DNA of 64,000 bases from Xiheibacterium sp038325765 (GTDB taxonomy: Bacteria; Myxococcota_A; Polyangia; Nannocystales; Nannocystaceae): contig JBBQJI010000012.1 of NCBI GenBank assembly GCA_038325765.1, positions 1 through 64,000 of the forward strand, written 5' to 3'. Shown piece by piece: positions 1-8,522 of the stretch. The notes below the pieces were generated by a model, which ran no database searches, was not told the DNA's origin, and saw only the letters and a list, made by a program, of their open reading frames with translations. The stretch's first letter is position 1. Each line of letters opens with the position of its first letter. A program made the position numbers and the translations under genes.

Positions 1-1
1 C

Positions 2-1441
2 AACGCGCCGGGCGTCGGCCAAGGGGGCGCCCAGGATTTCGGCCAGTTCCGCGCCATCCTCGAGGACGGCGGCATCCCGGCGCCGCAGACCCTCGACGAT
101 GTCGGCTTCTTCAACGAGCACAAGCTCGAGCTGCCCGCGCCGGACTGCGGCGACGACGTGTGCCTGCACGGCCAGCTCGGCGTGATGGGCAACATGATCA
201 CCGGCAGCAACTGCACGGTGGTGATGCTCGGCATGAACACCCCCATCGACCCCAGCGAGATGACGCGGCCGCCACTGGATCTCGCGCTCGTGATCGACAC
301 CAGCGGCTCGATGGCGGGCGAGCCGATCGAGTACGTGCGCGAGGGCCTGCTCCGCATGCTCGACGATCTGCGCCCCGAGGATCGGGTGTCGATCGTGGCG
401 TTCTCGGACGGCGCAGAGATCCTCGCCGAGCGCGTCGCCGGCGATGCCACCGGCGAGCTCACCTTGGCGATCGACGCGATCGTCGCCCGCGGCAAGACCA
501 ACCTCTACGACGGCCTGCGCACGGGCTACACCCTGGTCGCGGCCGACGAGGAGCCCGGCCGCCAGACCCGCGTGGTGCTGCTCTCCGATGGCGAAGCGAC
601 CGCGGGGATCACCAGCACCTCGAAGATCGTGGCGATGAGCGCCGGCTACAACGAGATCGGCCACACCCTGGCCACCATCGGTGTCGGCACCGAGTTCGAC
701 CCGGTGCTGATGCGCTCGCTCTCGGAGTCCGGCGGGGGCGCGTTCTACTACCTCGAGGATCCTGCGGCGGTGCAGGAGGTCTTCGAGCAGGAGGTCACGA
801 CGTTCTTGGTGCCGCTCGCCCGCGATGTGCGGATCGACGTCGACATCGAGGCCGCGTGGTCACTGCGGGCGATGTACGGCACCAAGCTCTTCGAGCTCGA
901 CGGCAACTCGGGGACCATCCAGATCCCATCGGTGCAGCTCGCCCACCGCACCGCCGCGAGCGACGACGTGGGGGGTCGCCGCGGCGGTGGTGGCGGCATC
1001 GTCGTCGAGCTAGTGCCGCGGGCCAGCGCGCTGTTCGACGAGTCCGGCGTCGTCGGCCGCGTCGCCATGAGCTACGTGCGACCGAGTGACGGCGAGACCA
1101 TCGCCCAGGAGATCCCGATCTTCACCACCCTCGCCCCCGATGAGCTGCCGGCCGGGGGTGAATTCGACGGCTTCGCGGTCGAGAAGTCGTTCGTGATGCT
1201 CAACATCTTCGTCGGCTTCCAACTCGCCAGCGAACGCGCGCTGTGGGGCGACGATCCCGGCGCGGTGGGCGTGCTGCTGGCGCTGCGCGAGTCAGTGCAG
1301 GACTGGCTCGACGATCAACCCGACGAGGACATCGCCGACGATCTGCGCTACATCGACATGTTCATCGCGAACCTGAGGGGCCGCGGGGCGGAGGATCCGC
1401 CGCCGCAGAAGAACCCGCCCGAGCCGTGGCCGGCCGACTGA
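2..1441 (+). CDS. von Willebrand factor type A domain protein (5' truncated by window edge)
   Basis: The frame is open to the first base, so the true start lies outside the window. The visible part begins with a stretch of the kind that precedes the VWA domain in YfbK-like proteins. The VWA domain follows, with a complete MIDAS metal site (DTSGSM encoded near 296-313, then conserved T and D positions), and then a C-terminal region of mixed fold ending in a Pro/Lys-rich tail. VWA proteins of this class bind divalent metal and mediate protein-protein contacts, usually at the cell envelope. Cysteines before the VWA domain (CGDDVC) suggest an exported protein, but the signal peptide cannot be seen. 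A 47-bp gap separates it from a convergent lipoprotein gene. Confidence 0.85.
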   Translation, partial: NAPGVGQGGAQDFGQFRAILEDGGIPAPQTLDDVGFFNEHKLELPAPDCGDDVCLHGQLGVMGNMITGSNCTVVMLGMNTPIDPSEMTRPPLDLALVIDTSGSMAGEPIEYVREGLLRMLDDLRPEDRVSIVAFSDGAEILAERVAGDATGELTLAIDAIVARGKTNLYDGLRTGYTLVAADEEPGRQTRVVLLSDGEATAGITSTSKIVAMSAGYNEIGHTLATIGVGTEFDPVLMRSLSESGGGAFYYLEDPAAVQEVFEQEVTTFLVPLARDVRIDVDIEAAWSLRAMYGTKLFELDGNSGTIQIPSVQLAHRTAASDDVGGRRGGGGGIVVELVPRASALFDESGVVGRVAMSYVRPSDGETIAQEIPIFTTLAPDELPAGGEFDGFAVEKSFVMLNIFVGFQLASERALWGDDPGAVGVLLALRESVQDWLDDQPDEDIADDLRYIDMFIANLRGRGAEDPPPQKNPPEPWPAD

Positions 1442-1488
1442 TACGGAGGATGGCGTGATCGCGGAACCGGCGAGCCGCCGGGACCCGA

Positions 1489-2337
1489 TCACTCCGCGTG
1501 GGTGCCGTGGATGATCCGCACCACCTTGCCGTCGTCGATGGCGAAGATGATCCCCTCGTAGATGTCGCCGACCACGAGGGCGGTCTTGGTCGACTCGCGC
1601 TTGTTGACCTGCTTGCCGTAGGCCTGCTCGACCTCGGCGCGCGTGCTGCCGACGCCGATGCCCAGCTCGGTACGCAGGGCGCACGGGGCCTCGCACATCA
1701 CCGAGTGCGCCGCGCCGTTTTCGGCCGTGACGAGCTCCACGCCCGCCCACTTCCACGTGGTGTACTCACCGCCATCCGAGCCCCAGACCTCGCGGCTCTT
1801 GCTCGCGGGCGCGCCGAACATGCGCGAGGCCGACTCGCCTTCGAGTGCATCGAGCGTGACCGCAGCGCCCGCGCCCTCGGCGGGGCGCAGGGTGTCGATG
1901 ACGTCGATGAGATCGGTCTTGCCGCAATCGAGATCGCCGCCGCAGGATGTGGCGAGCACGGGTGCGCGCCGCGTGGTGTACACGACCTGCTTGCCGACCA
2001 GCGCGCTGGCGTCGCGCAGACCGGCGGGGCACAGCTCGAAGTCGCCCTCGATCGAGTACTGCGCGCCGCCGGCCTCGAGCTGCACGTAACACGCCCGGTC
2101 GCCGCGCTCGAGCCCCTGCAGCACGCCCTCGGGCGTCGCCGGCACCGGCGTCGCGGCGGAGGCAGCGGCCGGCGCCGTCGCCTCGGGGGACCCAGGACAC
2201 TGCGCATCACCGGGCGCGCATTCGGAGTCGCTCGCCGCAGGCTCCGGCGGCGCCGACTCCGGGCTGCCGCCGCCCCGATCGCACGCGGGCATGGCTGCGA
2301 GAGCGAAGAGGATGGTCGGCGAGAGTCTCGTGAGCAT
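1489..2337 (-). CDS. Predicted lipoprotein, unknown function
   Basis: A 282-residue protein. The ATG at 2337 gives a short basic and hydrophobic leader ending in a lipobox-like MPAC followed by an Asp/Gly linker, so it is probably a lipoprotein. A low-complexity Pro/Ala/Ser/Glu linker follows. The C-terminal two thirds contain paired cysteines (CYVQ, FELC, SCGGDLDC, MCEAPC) and the motif GIGVGSTRAEVEQAYG, a pattern seen in small envelope proteins that respond to surface or protein misfolding, though no function can be assigned. A TAGCAT hexamer (2343-2348, minus strand) sits 5 nt before the start with no Shine-Dalgarno. I do not recognise the family with confidence. Confidence 0.7.
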   Translation of the reverse strand: MLTRLSPTILFALAAMPACDRGGGSPESAPPEPAASDSECAPGDAQCPGSPEATAPAAASAATPVPATPEGVLQGLERGDRACYVQLEAGGAQYSIEGDFELCPAGLRDASALVGKQVVYTTRRAPVLATSCGGDLDCGKTDLIDVIDTLRPAEGAGAAVTLDALEGESASRMFGAPASKSREVWGSDGGEYTTWKWAGVELVTAENGAAHSVMCEAPCALRTELGIGVGSTRAEVEQAYGKQVNKRESTKTALVVGDIYEGIIFAIDDGKVVRIIHGTHAE

Positions 2338-2732
2338 GCCGCATGCTAACGCGGATGGGCGCACTCGAACGCGATCGGGACCAGCTCGCCGTGTACCGCG
2401 TGGATGACCTTGGTGCCGGAGCCGACGAAGGCGACGTCGTGTAGTCGACGGGGTCGCCAGCGCTGAGAGAGCGACAGCGATCGAGAAGGGGAAGGTTCCG
2501 CCGGGCTTTGCCCGGTGGAAGGGGGACTTGGCCGGTCCCCTAGCTAGAAGGACTGGTGTCATGGGACGCGGTGGCGTCGGTGTCGGGCAAGCGGGCATCC
2601 CCGGCACAGGCGATGGGCGCGCAGCAGCGGGCGAGCGCGCGCCGATCGGCGGCGATGGTGGATTCACGCCCGGCCTCCGCGATCGCTGCGCAAGGCGGGC
2701 CGGAGCCAAACCCGACGTGGTACAGCCGCCCC
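2338..2732. other. Intergenic region, 395 bp, between divergent genes
   Basis: It holds two promoter-like hexamers: TAGCAT for the leftward lipoprotein gene and TACAGC (2721-2726) for the rightward GST gene. It also holds copy 1 of the double-hairpin repeat (2463-2553). A 32-codon leftward reading frame (about 2346-2444) ends abruptly at the repeat and reads like protein (VGSGTKVIHAVHGELVPI), so it may be a gene remnant; this is weak. Between 2554 and 2720 I see nothing else. Confidence 0.5.
2463..2553 (-). repeat. Interspersed double-hairpin repeat, copy 1
   Basis: Read on the minus strand it starts with CCTTCT, then GGGGACC-GGCCA-AGTCCCC (hairpin 1, one mismatch), then CCGGGC-AAA-GCCCGG (hairpin 2), then CGGAACCTTCCCC, and ends in GCTCTCTCAG. 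Copies 2 (13919-14000) and 3 (36482-36562) share the same order and most bases. Unlike them, this copy lies between the 5' ends of divergent genes. Confidence 0.8.
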
Positions 2733-3398
2733 GTGATCACCGTCCATCACCTCGAGCTGTCGCGTTCGCATCGGGTGCTGTGGTTGCTCGAGGAGCTCGC
2801 GCTGCCCTACACGATGGTGCGTTACGCCCGGGACCCCAAGACGATGCTCGCCCCGCCGACACTGTCGGCGGTCCATCCCCTGGGCAAGGCGCCGGTCGTC
2901 ATCGACGGCGATCGCACCATCGCCGAGTCGGCCGTGATCCTCGAGGAGTTGGCGGAGCGCCACGGCAACGGCCGCCTGCTCCCCGAGCGCGACCATCCAG
3001 ACTTCGCCCGCTGCCGCTACTTCATGCACTACGCCGAGGGCTCGCTGATGCCGCCGCTGCTCGTGAAGCTGCTGTGTGCGCGGGTCAAGGACGCGCCGTT
3101 GCCGTTCTTCGTCAAGCCGATCGCACGCAAGATCGCCGATGGCGTCGGTGAGCTGTTCGTCGAGCCGAACCTGCGCCGCCACGCCGCGTTCCTCGAGACC
3201 GAGCTCACCGATCGCACATGGTTCTGCGGTGACGAGTTGACGATCGCCGACATCCAGCTGAGCTACCCCATCGAGGCCCTGGTCTCGCGCGTGCCCGAGC
3301 ACGCAGGCCCGCGACTGCGCGCGCTGATGCAGCGCATGCGGGCGCGGCCGGCCTACCAGCGGGCGCTGGCCAAGGGCGGGCCGGTGATCCCCGAGTGA
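2733..3398 (+). CDS. Glutathione S-transferase family protein
   Basis: A 221-residue GST. The N-terminal thioredoxin fold starts with ITVHHLELSRSHRVLWLLEEL, including the Ser region at residues 9-11 that contacts glutathione, and the cis-Pro segment GKAPVV with the downstream ES (TIAESAVI) that binds the gamma-glutamyl group. The all-helical C-terminal domain has the usual N-capping box (ADIQLSYP). A longer frame exists upstream, but the GTG at 2733 puts the start at the fold boundary and 6 nt after a TACAGC hexamer, so I take it as the start. Likely cytoplasmic detoxification or conjugation; the substrate is unknown. Confidence 0.88.
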   Translation: MITVHHLELSRSHRVLWLLEELALPYTMVRYARDPKTMLAPPTLSAVHPLGKAPVVIDGDRTIAESAVILEELAERHGNGRLLPERDHPDFARCRYFMHYAEGSLMPPLLVKLLCARVKDAPLPFFVKPIARKIADGVGELFVEPNLRRHAAFLETELTDRTWFCGDELTIADIQLSYPIEALVSRVPEHAGPRLRALMQRMRARPAYQRALAKGGPVIPE

Positions 3399-3485
3399 GC
3401 CGCGATCGCACGGCGTCGCGGGCAAGCCCACGGTCGCGAGGGCGGGCCACCCGTACTGCTGGCCGCGCAGCGCACCTGACCGCGC

Positions 3486-6419
3486 TCAACCGGCCGCGAG
3501 CAGCGACGCCGCGAGCCACGCGTCGATCGCCGTGACGGGGTTGTCCAGCGCCGAGGGGCTGTTCGCGAACGTCGCCCGCGCCTGCTCGGCGAGGATCTTC
3601 GCGCGCGGCCGGTCACGGATTCGCGTGCAGTCATGCAGCGCGCGCGCCAGCGACCAACGCGTGGCGGCGAGCTCCACAGGATCGATCTCGGCGCCGATCC
3701 GCAGGCCGAGCGCGCGCTCGAGTAGCGGCACGGCGGCGTCGGCATCGCCGAGCTCGATGAGATCGGTGCCGATCGAGGTGAGCGCCAGGGCGATGTCGTC
3801 GTGGCTCGGATCGAGCTTCTTCTCGTAGATCGCGAGGGCACGCGCGTGGAGCTCCCGCGCCTCGGAGAAGCGGCCCAAGCGATATAAATCGGTGCCCAGG
3901 TTCGCGTAGTTCTGCGCGATCGCAGGGTGCTCGGGCGGCATCGTGCGCTCACGGATCACCAGGGCCCGCTCGTCGTAGTCGCGGGCGGCCGCCAGATCCC
4001 CACGCGCTGCGGCGACCACCGCGAGGTTGTTCAGCGCATCGGCGACCTGGGGGTGCTCGTCGCCCAGCGCGGCGCGCCAGATCGTCAACGCTCGCTCGAA
4101 GCGCTGCTGGGCCTCGGCGAGCTCGCCCATCGACATGGCCACTGCGGCGAGGTTGTTCTCGAGCTGGGCGACGTTGCGATGCTCGGGGCCCAACGCATCG
4201 CGCTGCAGGGCGAGCGCGCGCCCGAACGCCGCCCTGGCAGCTTCGTATTTGCCCTGGCGCCACGCGATGTTCGCGAGGTTGTTGATCGGCTTGGCGAGTT
4301 CGGGATGATCGGGGCCCAAGGTGCGTTCGGCGATGCCGAGGGCGCGCTCGAAGTGGACGGTGGCCGCGGCGAATTGGCCGGTCTCGATCTCGATGAGCCC
4401 GAGCATGTTCACCGACGCCAGCACCTCGACGTTCTCGGGACCCAGCGCCTGCTCGCGCGCGGCGAGGCCGGCGCTGGCGAACTCGCGGGCGTCGTCGTAG
4501 GCGCCCTCGCGCAGGGCGACGCCGGCGAGATTGTGGAGCACGTCGGTGGCGAGCAGCGCGTCGTCCTCGGCCTCGGCGTGGGCGCGCGCGTGCTCGGCCC
4601 AGCGCCGCGCCTCGGCGCCGCGCTGCTGGACCTCGCCGACCACCGTCACCAGCTCGGCTGCGCTGCGGGCCGCGATCGGATCCAGCCCGTGGCGCACCGC
4701 CAAGAAGAACGCGTCTTGCAACGTGCGCTCGGCGTCGCGCTCGGCACCGTTGACGTGCTCGAGCACCCCCCGTCGCAACAGCGCCCGCGCCGTCATCGGC
4801 ACCAGCGCGAGGGCCTCTGCACGCGCGACCGCGGCCTGGGCCATGACGAGCGCCTCGGGGTACTTGCCGGCATTTTCGTGCTGCTCGGCGTCGGCGAGCG
4901 CTTCGTCGAGCGCATCGAGTTCGGCGGCGAGCTGCGGATCCTCTGGACGTGCGTGTTCATCGAGCAGCGCGGTGACATCGGCACACGCCGCCACCGGTGC
5001 GAGTTCGGCGACCATGACCGCCGCGTTCTGCACGACGGTGGGATCGGCGTGCGACAGCACCCCGACCAGCGACCGCGCGCTGCGCAGGCGCGTGTCGAGA
5101 CAGGCCATGCGTCGATCGAGCAGCGACTCCGGCTGCTCGCCGCGAATGCGCGTGGCCGCGCAGGCGTCGGTGCGGGCCTCGACCCACGCCTCCGCATAGG
5201 CATCGAGCCCCGGCTCGACCCGCTCCCATGTGCTCTGGGCAAAGCCGACGCCCGTCGCGAAGAGGGCGGCGCGCACGGCCTCGCGCGCGGGCGCATCCCA
5301 GACACCCGCCAGGTGTGCATCCGTATCGGCGCATGGCGTCGCCGCGGGCTCGAGCATCGCCGCGCCGGCGATCCCCACCCCGAGCAGCCCGACCACCGCG
5401 GCCGCGATGATCCGCCTCCGCCGGATGGCAACGCGATCGCGATCGAGGATCGCGATCAGCTCGGCCATCGAGTCGAAGCGACCGAGCGGATCGGCCTCGA
5501 GACCCCGCAGCAGCACCTCGCGCAGCCAGCCCGGCACGCGAGTGCCCGCGGGCGCGTCGGGGATGCGGGCCTCCACCACCTCGATCGCCAGGGCCGACGG
5601 CGACTCGGCGGTGAACGGCCGGCGGCCATACAGCGCCTCGTACAGCGCGACACAGAAGCTGAACTGATCGCTGCGTGCATCGGTGGGCAGCCCCAGGTGC
5701 TGCTCGGGTGCCATGTACGACGGCGTCCCCATCACCGCGCCGCTGCGCGTGGGCGATACGCCCGCGGACGCTGCGGGGGTCGCCATGGCTACCGCTGCGT
5801 CGTCGCCTGCCGCTCCGGGCAACGCTCCGAGCTCGCGTCCGTGTTCGTCGCGCCAGCGCGCGAGCCCGAAGTCGGTCACCTTGACCACGCCTTCGTCGCT
5901 CATCATCACGTTGGCGGGCTTGAAGTCGCGGTGCACGAGTCCGACCTGGTGCGCGGCGGCCAAGCCACGGGCCGCCGCGGCGAACACGACGACGACCTCG
6001 ACCCATGATCGGCTGTGGCAATCCATCCACTCGCCCACGGTCTCGCCGTGGACGAACTCCATGGCGATGAACACCGTGCCGTCGTGGACGCCGACATCGT
6101 GCACCGCCACCACGTTGGGATGCGAGAGCTTGGCCATCGCCTGGGCCTCGCGCATGAGCCCTGCGCGCGCGTCCGTCGAGATCCCGTCGCCCTCCGCGTC
6201 GTGGTGGAGCATCTTGATCGCGACACGCCGATCGAGATCGGGGTCGTAGGCGGCGTATACGACGCCCATGCCGCCGGCACCGACGCGCTCGAGCACGTGG
6301 TAGCGGCCGATCTGCGCGCCGCGCTCGAGGGACTCGATGCGCTCGCACAACACATCGTCGGTCGAGCTGTCGACCATCGTGTGTACGGCCGCGCGATCCT
6401 GCGTGCCCCCCTCGCTCAC
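3486..6419 (-). CDS. Membrane-anchored Ser/Thr protein kinase with C-terminal TPR sensor
   Basis: A 977-residue PknB-type kinase. The kinase domain spans about residues 40-330: Gly loop GAGGMG, ATP lysine K69, catalytic HRD 163-165, DFG 183-185 and APE at about 237. The HRDFKPAN catalytic loop marks an active Ser/Thr kinase. One membrane helix lies at about 337-357. The outer part carries at least six kinesin-light-chain-type TPRs of about 42 residues with the phrase LGxEHPxVA. It starts with GTG; TAGCAT (6429-6434) lies 9 nt upstream, with no Shine-Dalgarno. It is a paralogue of the kinase at 36559-39621 but lacks that protein's N-terminal zinc finger. Ligand and substrates are unknown. Confidence 0.93.
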   Translation of the reverse strand: MSEGGTQDRAAVHTMVDSSTDDVLCERIESLERGAQIGRYHVLERVGAGGMGVVYAAYDPDLDRRVAIKMLHHDAEGDGISTDARAGLMREAQAMAKLSHPNVVAVHDVGVHDGTVFIAMEFVHGETVGEWMDCHSRSWVEVVVVFAAAARGLAAAHQVGLVHRDFKPANVMMSDEGVVKVTDFGLARWRDEHGRELGALPGAAGDDAAVAMATPAASAGVSPTRSGAVMGTPSYMAPEQHLGLPTDARSDQFSFCVALYEALYGRRPFTAESPSALAIEVVEARIPDAPAGTRVPGWLREVLLRGLEADPLGRFDSMAELIAILDRDRVAIRRRRIIAAAVVGLLGVGIAGAAMLEPAATPCADTDAHLAGVWDAPAREAVRAALFATGVGFAQSTWERVEPGLDAYAEAWVEARTDACAATRIRGEQPESLLDRRMACLDTRLRSARSLVGVLSHADPTVVQNAAVMVAELAPVAACADVTALLDEHARPEDPQLAAELDALDEALADAEQHENAGKYPEALVMAQAAVARAEALALVPMTARALLRRGVLEHVNGAERDAERTLQDAFFLAVRHGLDPIAARSAAELVTVVGEVQQRGAEARRWAEHARAHAEAEDDALLATDVLHNLAGVALREGAYDDAREFASAGLAAREQALGPENVEVLASVNMLGLIEIETGQFAAATVHFERALGIAERTLGPDHPELAKPINNLANIAWRQGKYEAARAAFGRALALQRDALGPEHRNVAQLENNLAAVAMSMGELAEAQQRFERALTIWRAALGDEHPQVADALNNLAVVAAARGDLAAARDYDERALVIRERTMPPEHPAIAQNYANLGTDLYRLGRFSEARELHARALAIYEKKLDPSHDDIALALTSIGTDLIELGDADAAVPLLERALGLRIGAEIDPVELAATRWSLARALHDCTRIRDRPRAKILAEQARATFANSPSALDNPVTAIDAWLAASLLAAG

Positions 6420-6511
6420 CGTACCGCCATGCTATCGGACTCCGGGGGCGATGGCGACCTCGCGGGACGCTGGGCCGCCGCCGGTGGTCCGCTGCCCCAC
6501 CGCTGCGCGGA

Positions 6512-7822
6512 TCAGCGCCGCGCCACGATCGCGTCGACGATCGCGCGCCCGCGGTGTCCCCAGATCGGATGGGGCACCGAGCACGCCTCGTCCGCCATGG
6601 CGTTGGCCGCCGCCGCGGTCGTGATGCCCTCGTCGGCGGCCCTCTGCAGCACCCGCTTGGTCACCACGAACACGGCGTTGTCCCACTCGCGGCCGAAGTG
6701 GCGCTCGATCGCCGGATCGGCGTCGATGCGCCCGTACTGCTCGTTCGCGCAATTGACGATGCCCATGCGGTTGGCGACGAAATCGGGGACATAGGCGATG
6801 CCTCGCTCCGCGAGCAGCCGGTCGTCGCGGCGATCGTCGAGCAGCTGGTTGTTGGCGGCGCCGCACACCACCTTGGTCTGCAACATCGCGATCGTGTCGG
6901 GGTCGAGCACACCACCCAGTGCGTTGGGGGCGAACACGTCGCAGGGCTCGGCGAAGATCGAGCGATCGTCGGCCGCGGCGTGGCGGAGCTCGACGACGGT
7001 CGAGTCGGTGCCGCGCGCGTCGAAATGGGCGCGCAGCTCGGCGCAGCGATCGGCGGAGATCTCGGTCGCGACGATCTTGGCGCAGCCGCGCACGATGAGC
7101 TCGTCGATCATGAACCCGGCGACGTTGCCGGCGCCCTGCATCGCCACGGTCTTGCCCCTCAGCTCGCCGCAGCCGAGGTGATCGAGCGCGCCCTCCATCG
7201 CACAGATCACCCCCTTGGCGGTCGCTGCCGAGGGGTTGCCGCTGCCGCCGACAGAAGGCGGCACGCAGGTGACGTAGCGCGTGGTCTCGAACACCGCCGC
7301 CATGTCGGCGGGTCCGGTGCCGACGTCTTCGGCCGTGATGTACACGCCGCGAAGCGAGGTCGTGAACGCGCCGTACTCGCGATACAGCGCGCGACGATAG
7401 CCGGCGTCCTGCCATGGCGAGTCGGGTCGACGCACCACGATGCCCTTGCCACCGCCCCACCACAGACCGGCCAGCGCGTTCTTGCGCGACATGCCCAGTG
7501 ACAGCCGCAGGCCGTCGCGCAGGAACGACTCGAGGTGGGGGTATGGCCAGAACCGCAGACCGCCCGCCGCCTGACCGCGCACCGTCGCGTGGACGAACGC
7601 CCCCATCAGCGCGCCGGTCTCGGGGCCAACGGAGAGGAACACTGCCTCGTGGCGGTGGACGTCGCGCGCATCGCCGGTCATCCACGCAGCGAGCGGTCCC
7701 AGCCACGCCGCGTCGGTGATCATGGCGTCCGTGGCTGCATCCCAGCGCAGCTTCGCGGTGCCGCCGTACTCGCGCAGCGTGATGGCGAAGGCGTCGGGAT
7801 CGAGGTCGAGCAGTGCAACCAT
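6512..7822 (-). CDS. Glu/Leu/Phe/Val dehydrogenase family, leucine-dehydrogenase-like
   Basis: A 436-residue NAD(P)-dependent amino-acid dehydrogenase, catalysing reversible oxidative deamination to the 2-oxo acid. The catalytic pair is present: K114 in MSRKNALAGL (substrate carboxylate) and K126 in GGGKGIV (catalytic lysine), in the spacing of leucine dehydrogenase. The Rossmann motif is GAGNVAG, followed by an acidic residue at the end of beta-2 (ATEIS), which favours NAD. It is longer than typical leucine dehydrogenase (about 365) because of an N-terminal extension of roughly 45 residues. TACACC (minus strand, 7829-7834) lies 6 nt before the ATG. Single gene between a kinase and a divergent membrane protein; likely branched-chain amino-acid catabolism. 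Confidence 0.87.
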   Translation of the reverse strand: MVALLDLDPDAFAITLREYGGTAKLRWDAATDAMITDAAWLGPLAAWMTGDARDVHRHEAVFLSVGPETGALMGAFVHATVRGQAAGGLRFWPYPHLESFLRDGLRLSLGMSRKNALAGLWWGGGKGIVVRRPDSPWQDAGYRRALYREYGAFTTSLRGVYITAEDVGTGPADMAAVFETTRYVTCVPPSVGGSGNPSAATAKGVICAMEGALDHLGCGELRGKTVAMQGAGNVAGFMIDELIVRGCAKIVATEISADRCAELRAHFDARGTDSTVVELRHAAADDRSIFAEPCDVFAPNALGGVLDPDTIAMLQTKVVCGAANNQLLDDRRDDRLLAERGIAYVPDFVANRMGIVNCANEQYGRIDADPAIERHFGREWDNAVFVVTKRVLQRAADEGITTAAAANAMADEACSVPHPIWGHRGRAIVDAIVARR

Positions 7823-8231
7823 GGCCGCGGTGTACCAGAGCCCCGTGCCGGTGCGCGGTGCCGGCCGTGCACGCCGATGCGTGAGTTTCGGCCCGCCGCC
7901 CTGCTACCCTGCCGCCCAGATGGCGACGATGGGCTGGGTCCTCGCGGCGGCGGTGATCGCCGCCATCTCGTGGATCCTCGCGCTGGTGGGCGGGCAGCTC
8001 GCGCGGGGCGACAGGCGCCGTCGCCGACTGGCCCAGGCCGCCGCGCTCGAGTCCGCACCGCGGAACACCCGGCGCCGTCGTGACCGTCGAGCCGGGCGCC
8101 GTAACCGCCGCGGACGAGCGTCCGTCACGGTACCAAGCACCACCGCCCGGCTGGACCTCATCGGCGAGTTGGCGCCGCGATGGACCACGTCGATGGTGTC
8201 ATCCCGACGACGGTGTACTAGGATCGATCCC
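7823..8231. other. 409-bp region with a possible small membrane-protein start
   Basis: TACCCT (7905-7910) is followed 9 nt later by ATG at 7920, which opens a frame encoding one strong membrane helix (WVLAAAVIAAISWILALVGG) and then a run of arginines. The frame has no stop before 8522, so it is either an N-terminal extension of the zinc-ribbon protein below or a separate gene ended by an unseen frameshift. Codon third positions become AT-richer around 8100-8230, and a second hexamer, TAGGAT (8219-8224), precedes the ATG at 8232. I therefore favour two units, weakly. Confidence 0.35.
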
Positions 8232-8522
8232 ATGGCCGAACAGACCCACGGCTACTGTACCCGGTGCGAGCGAACGGTCGACGTCGAGCACAAGCACAGC
8301 CACGCGACGCGCCGCTGGCTGCGCTTGTACCTGTACATGCCGCTGTTGTTGCTGCCCGCGTTCCCGATCCTCGCCGCCGACTACATCGTCGCGCTGCCCA
8401 CCTGCATGCTGTACATGCTCGGGATCGGACCGGTCCTGATGATCGTGCGCGAGCCCGGGCTGTGTTGCGAATGCGGAGCCATGGTGGCCAAGGGCGGCGC
8501 TGCGGCGGCGTCGACACCGTGA
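8232..8522 (+). CDS. Small zinc-ribbon protein with two membrane helices
   Basis: A 96-residue protein: an N-terminal CTRC knuckle, a basic and His-containing segment (HKHSHATRRW), two hydrophobic helices (YLYMPLLLLPAFPILAA and IVALPTCMLYMLGIG), then a second CC-x-CG knuckle near the C-terminus. The two CxxC pairs would lie on the same side of the membrane and could jointly bind one zinc ion. The start at 8232 has TAGGAT 7 nt upstream. Its stop overlaps the GTG of the next gene (GTGA), so the two are probably translationally coupled. Function unknown. Confidence 0.7.
   Translation: MAEQTHGYCTRCERTVDVEHKHSHATRRWLRLYLYMPLLLLPAFPILAADYIVALPTCMLYMLGIGPVLMIVREPGLCCECGAMVAKGGAAAASTP

Noticed and set aside
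3927..6008. Long open frame opposite the TPR kinase gene
   Set aside because: At 70% GC with strong third-position bias, antisense frames stay open by chance. The translation is Arg/His/Gly-rich with no domain, and the sense strand codes a full kinase.
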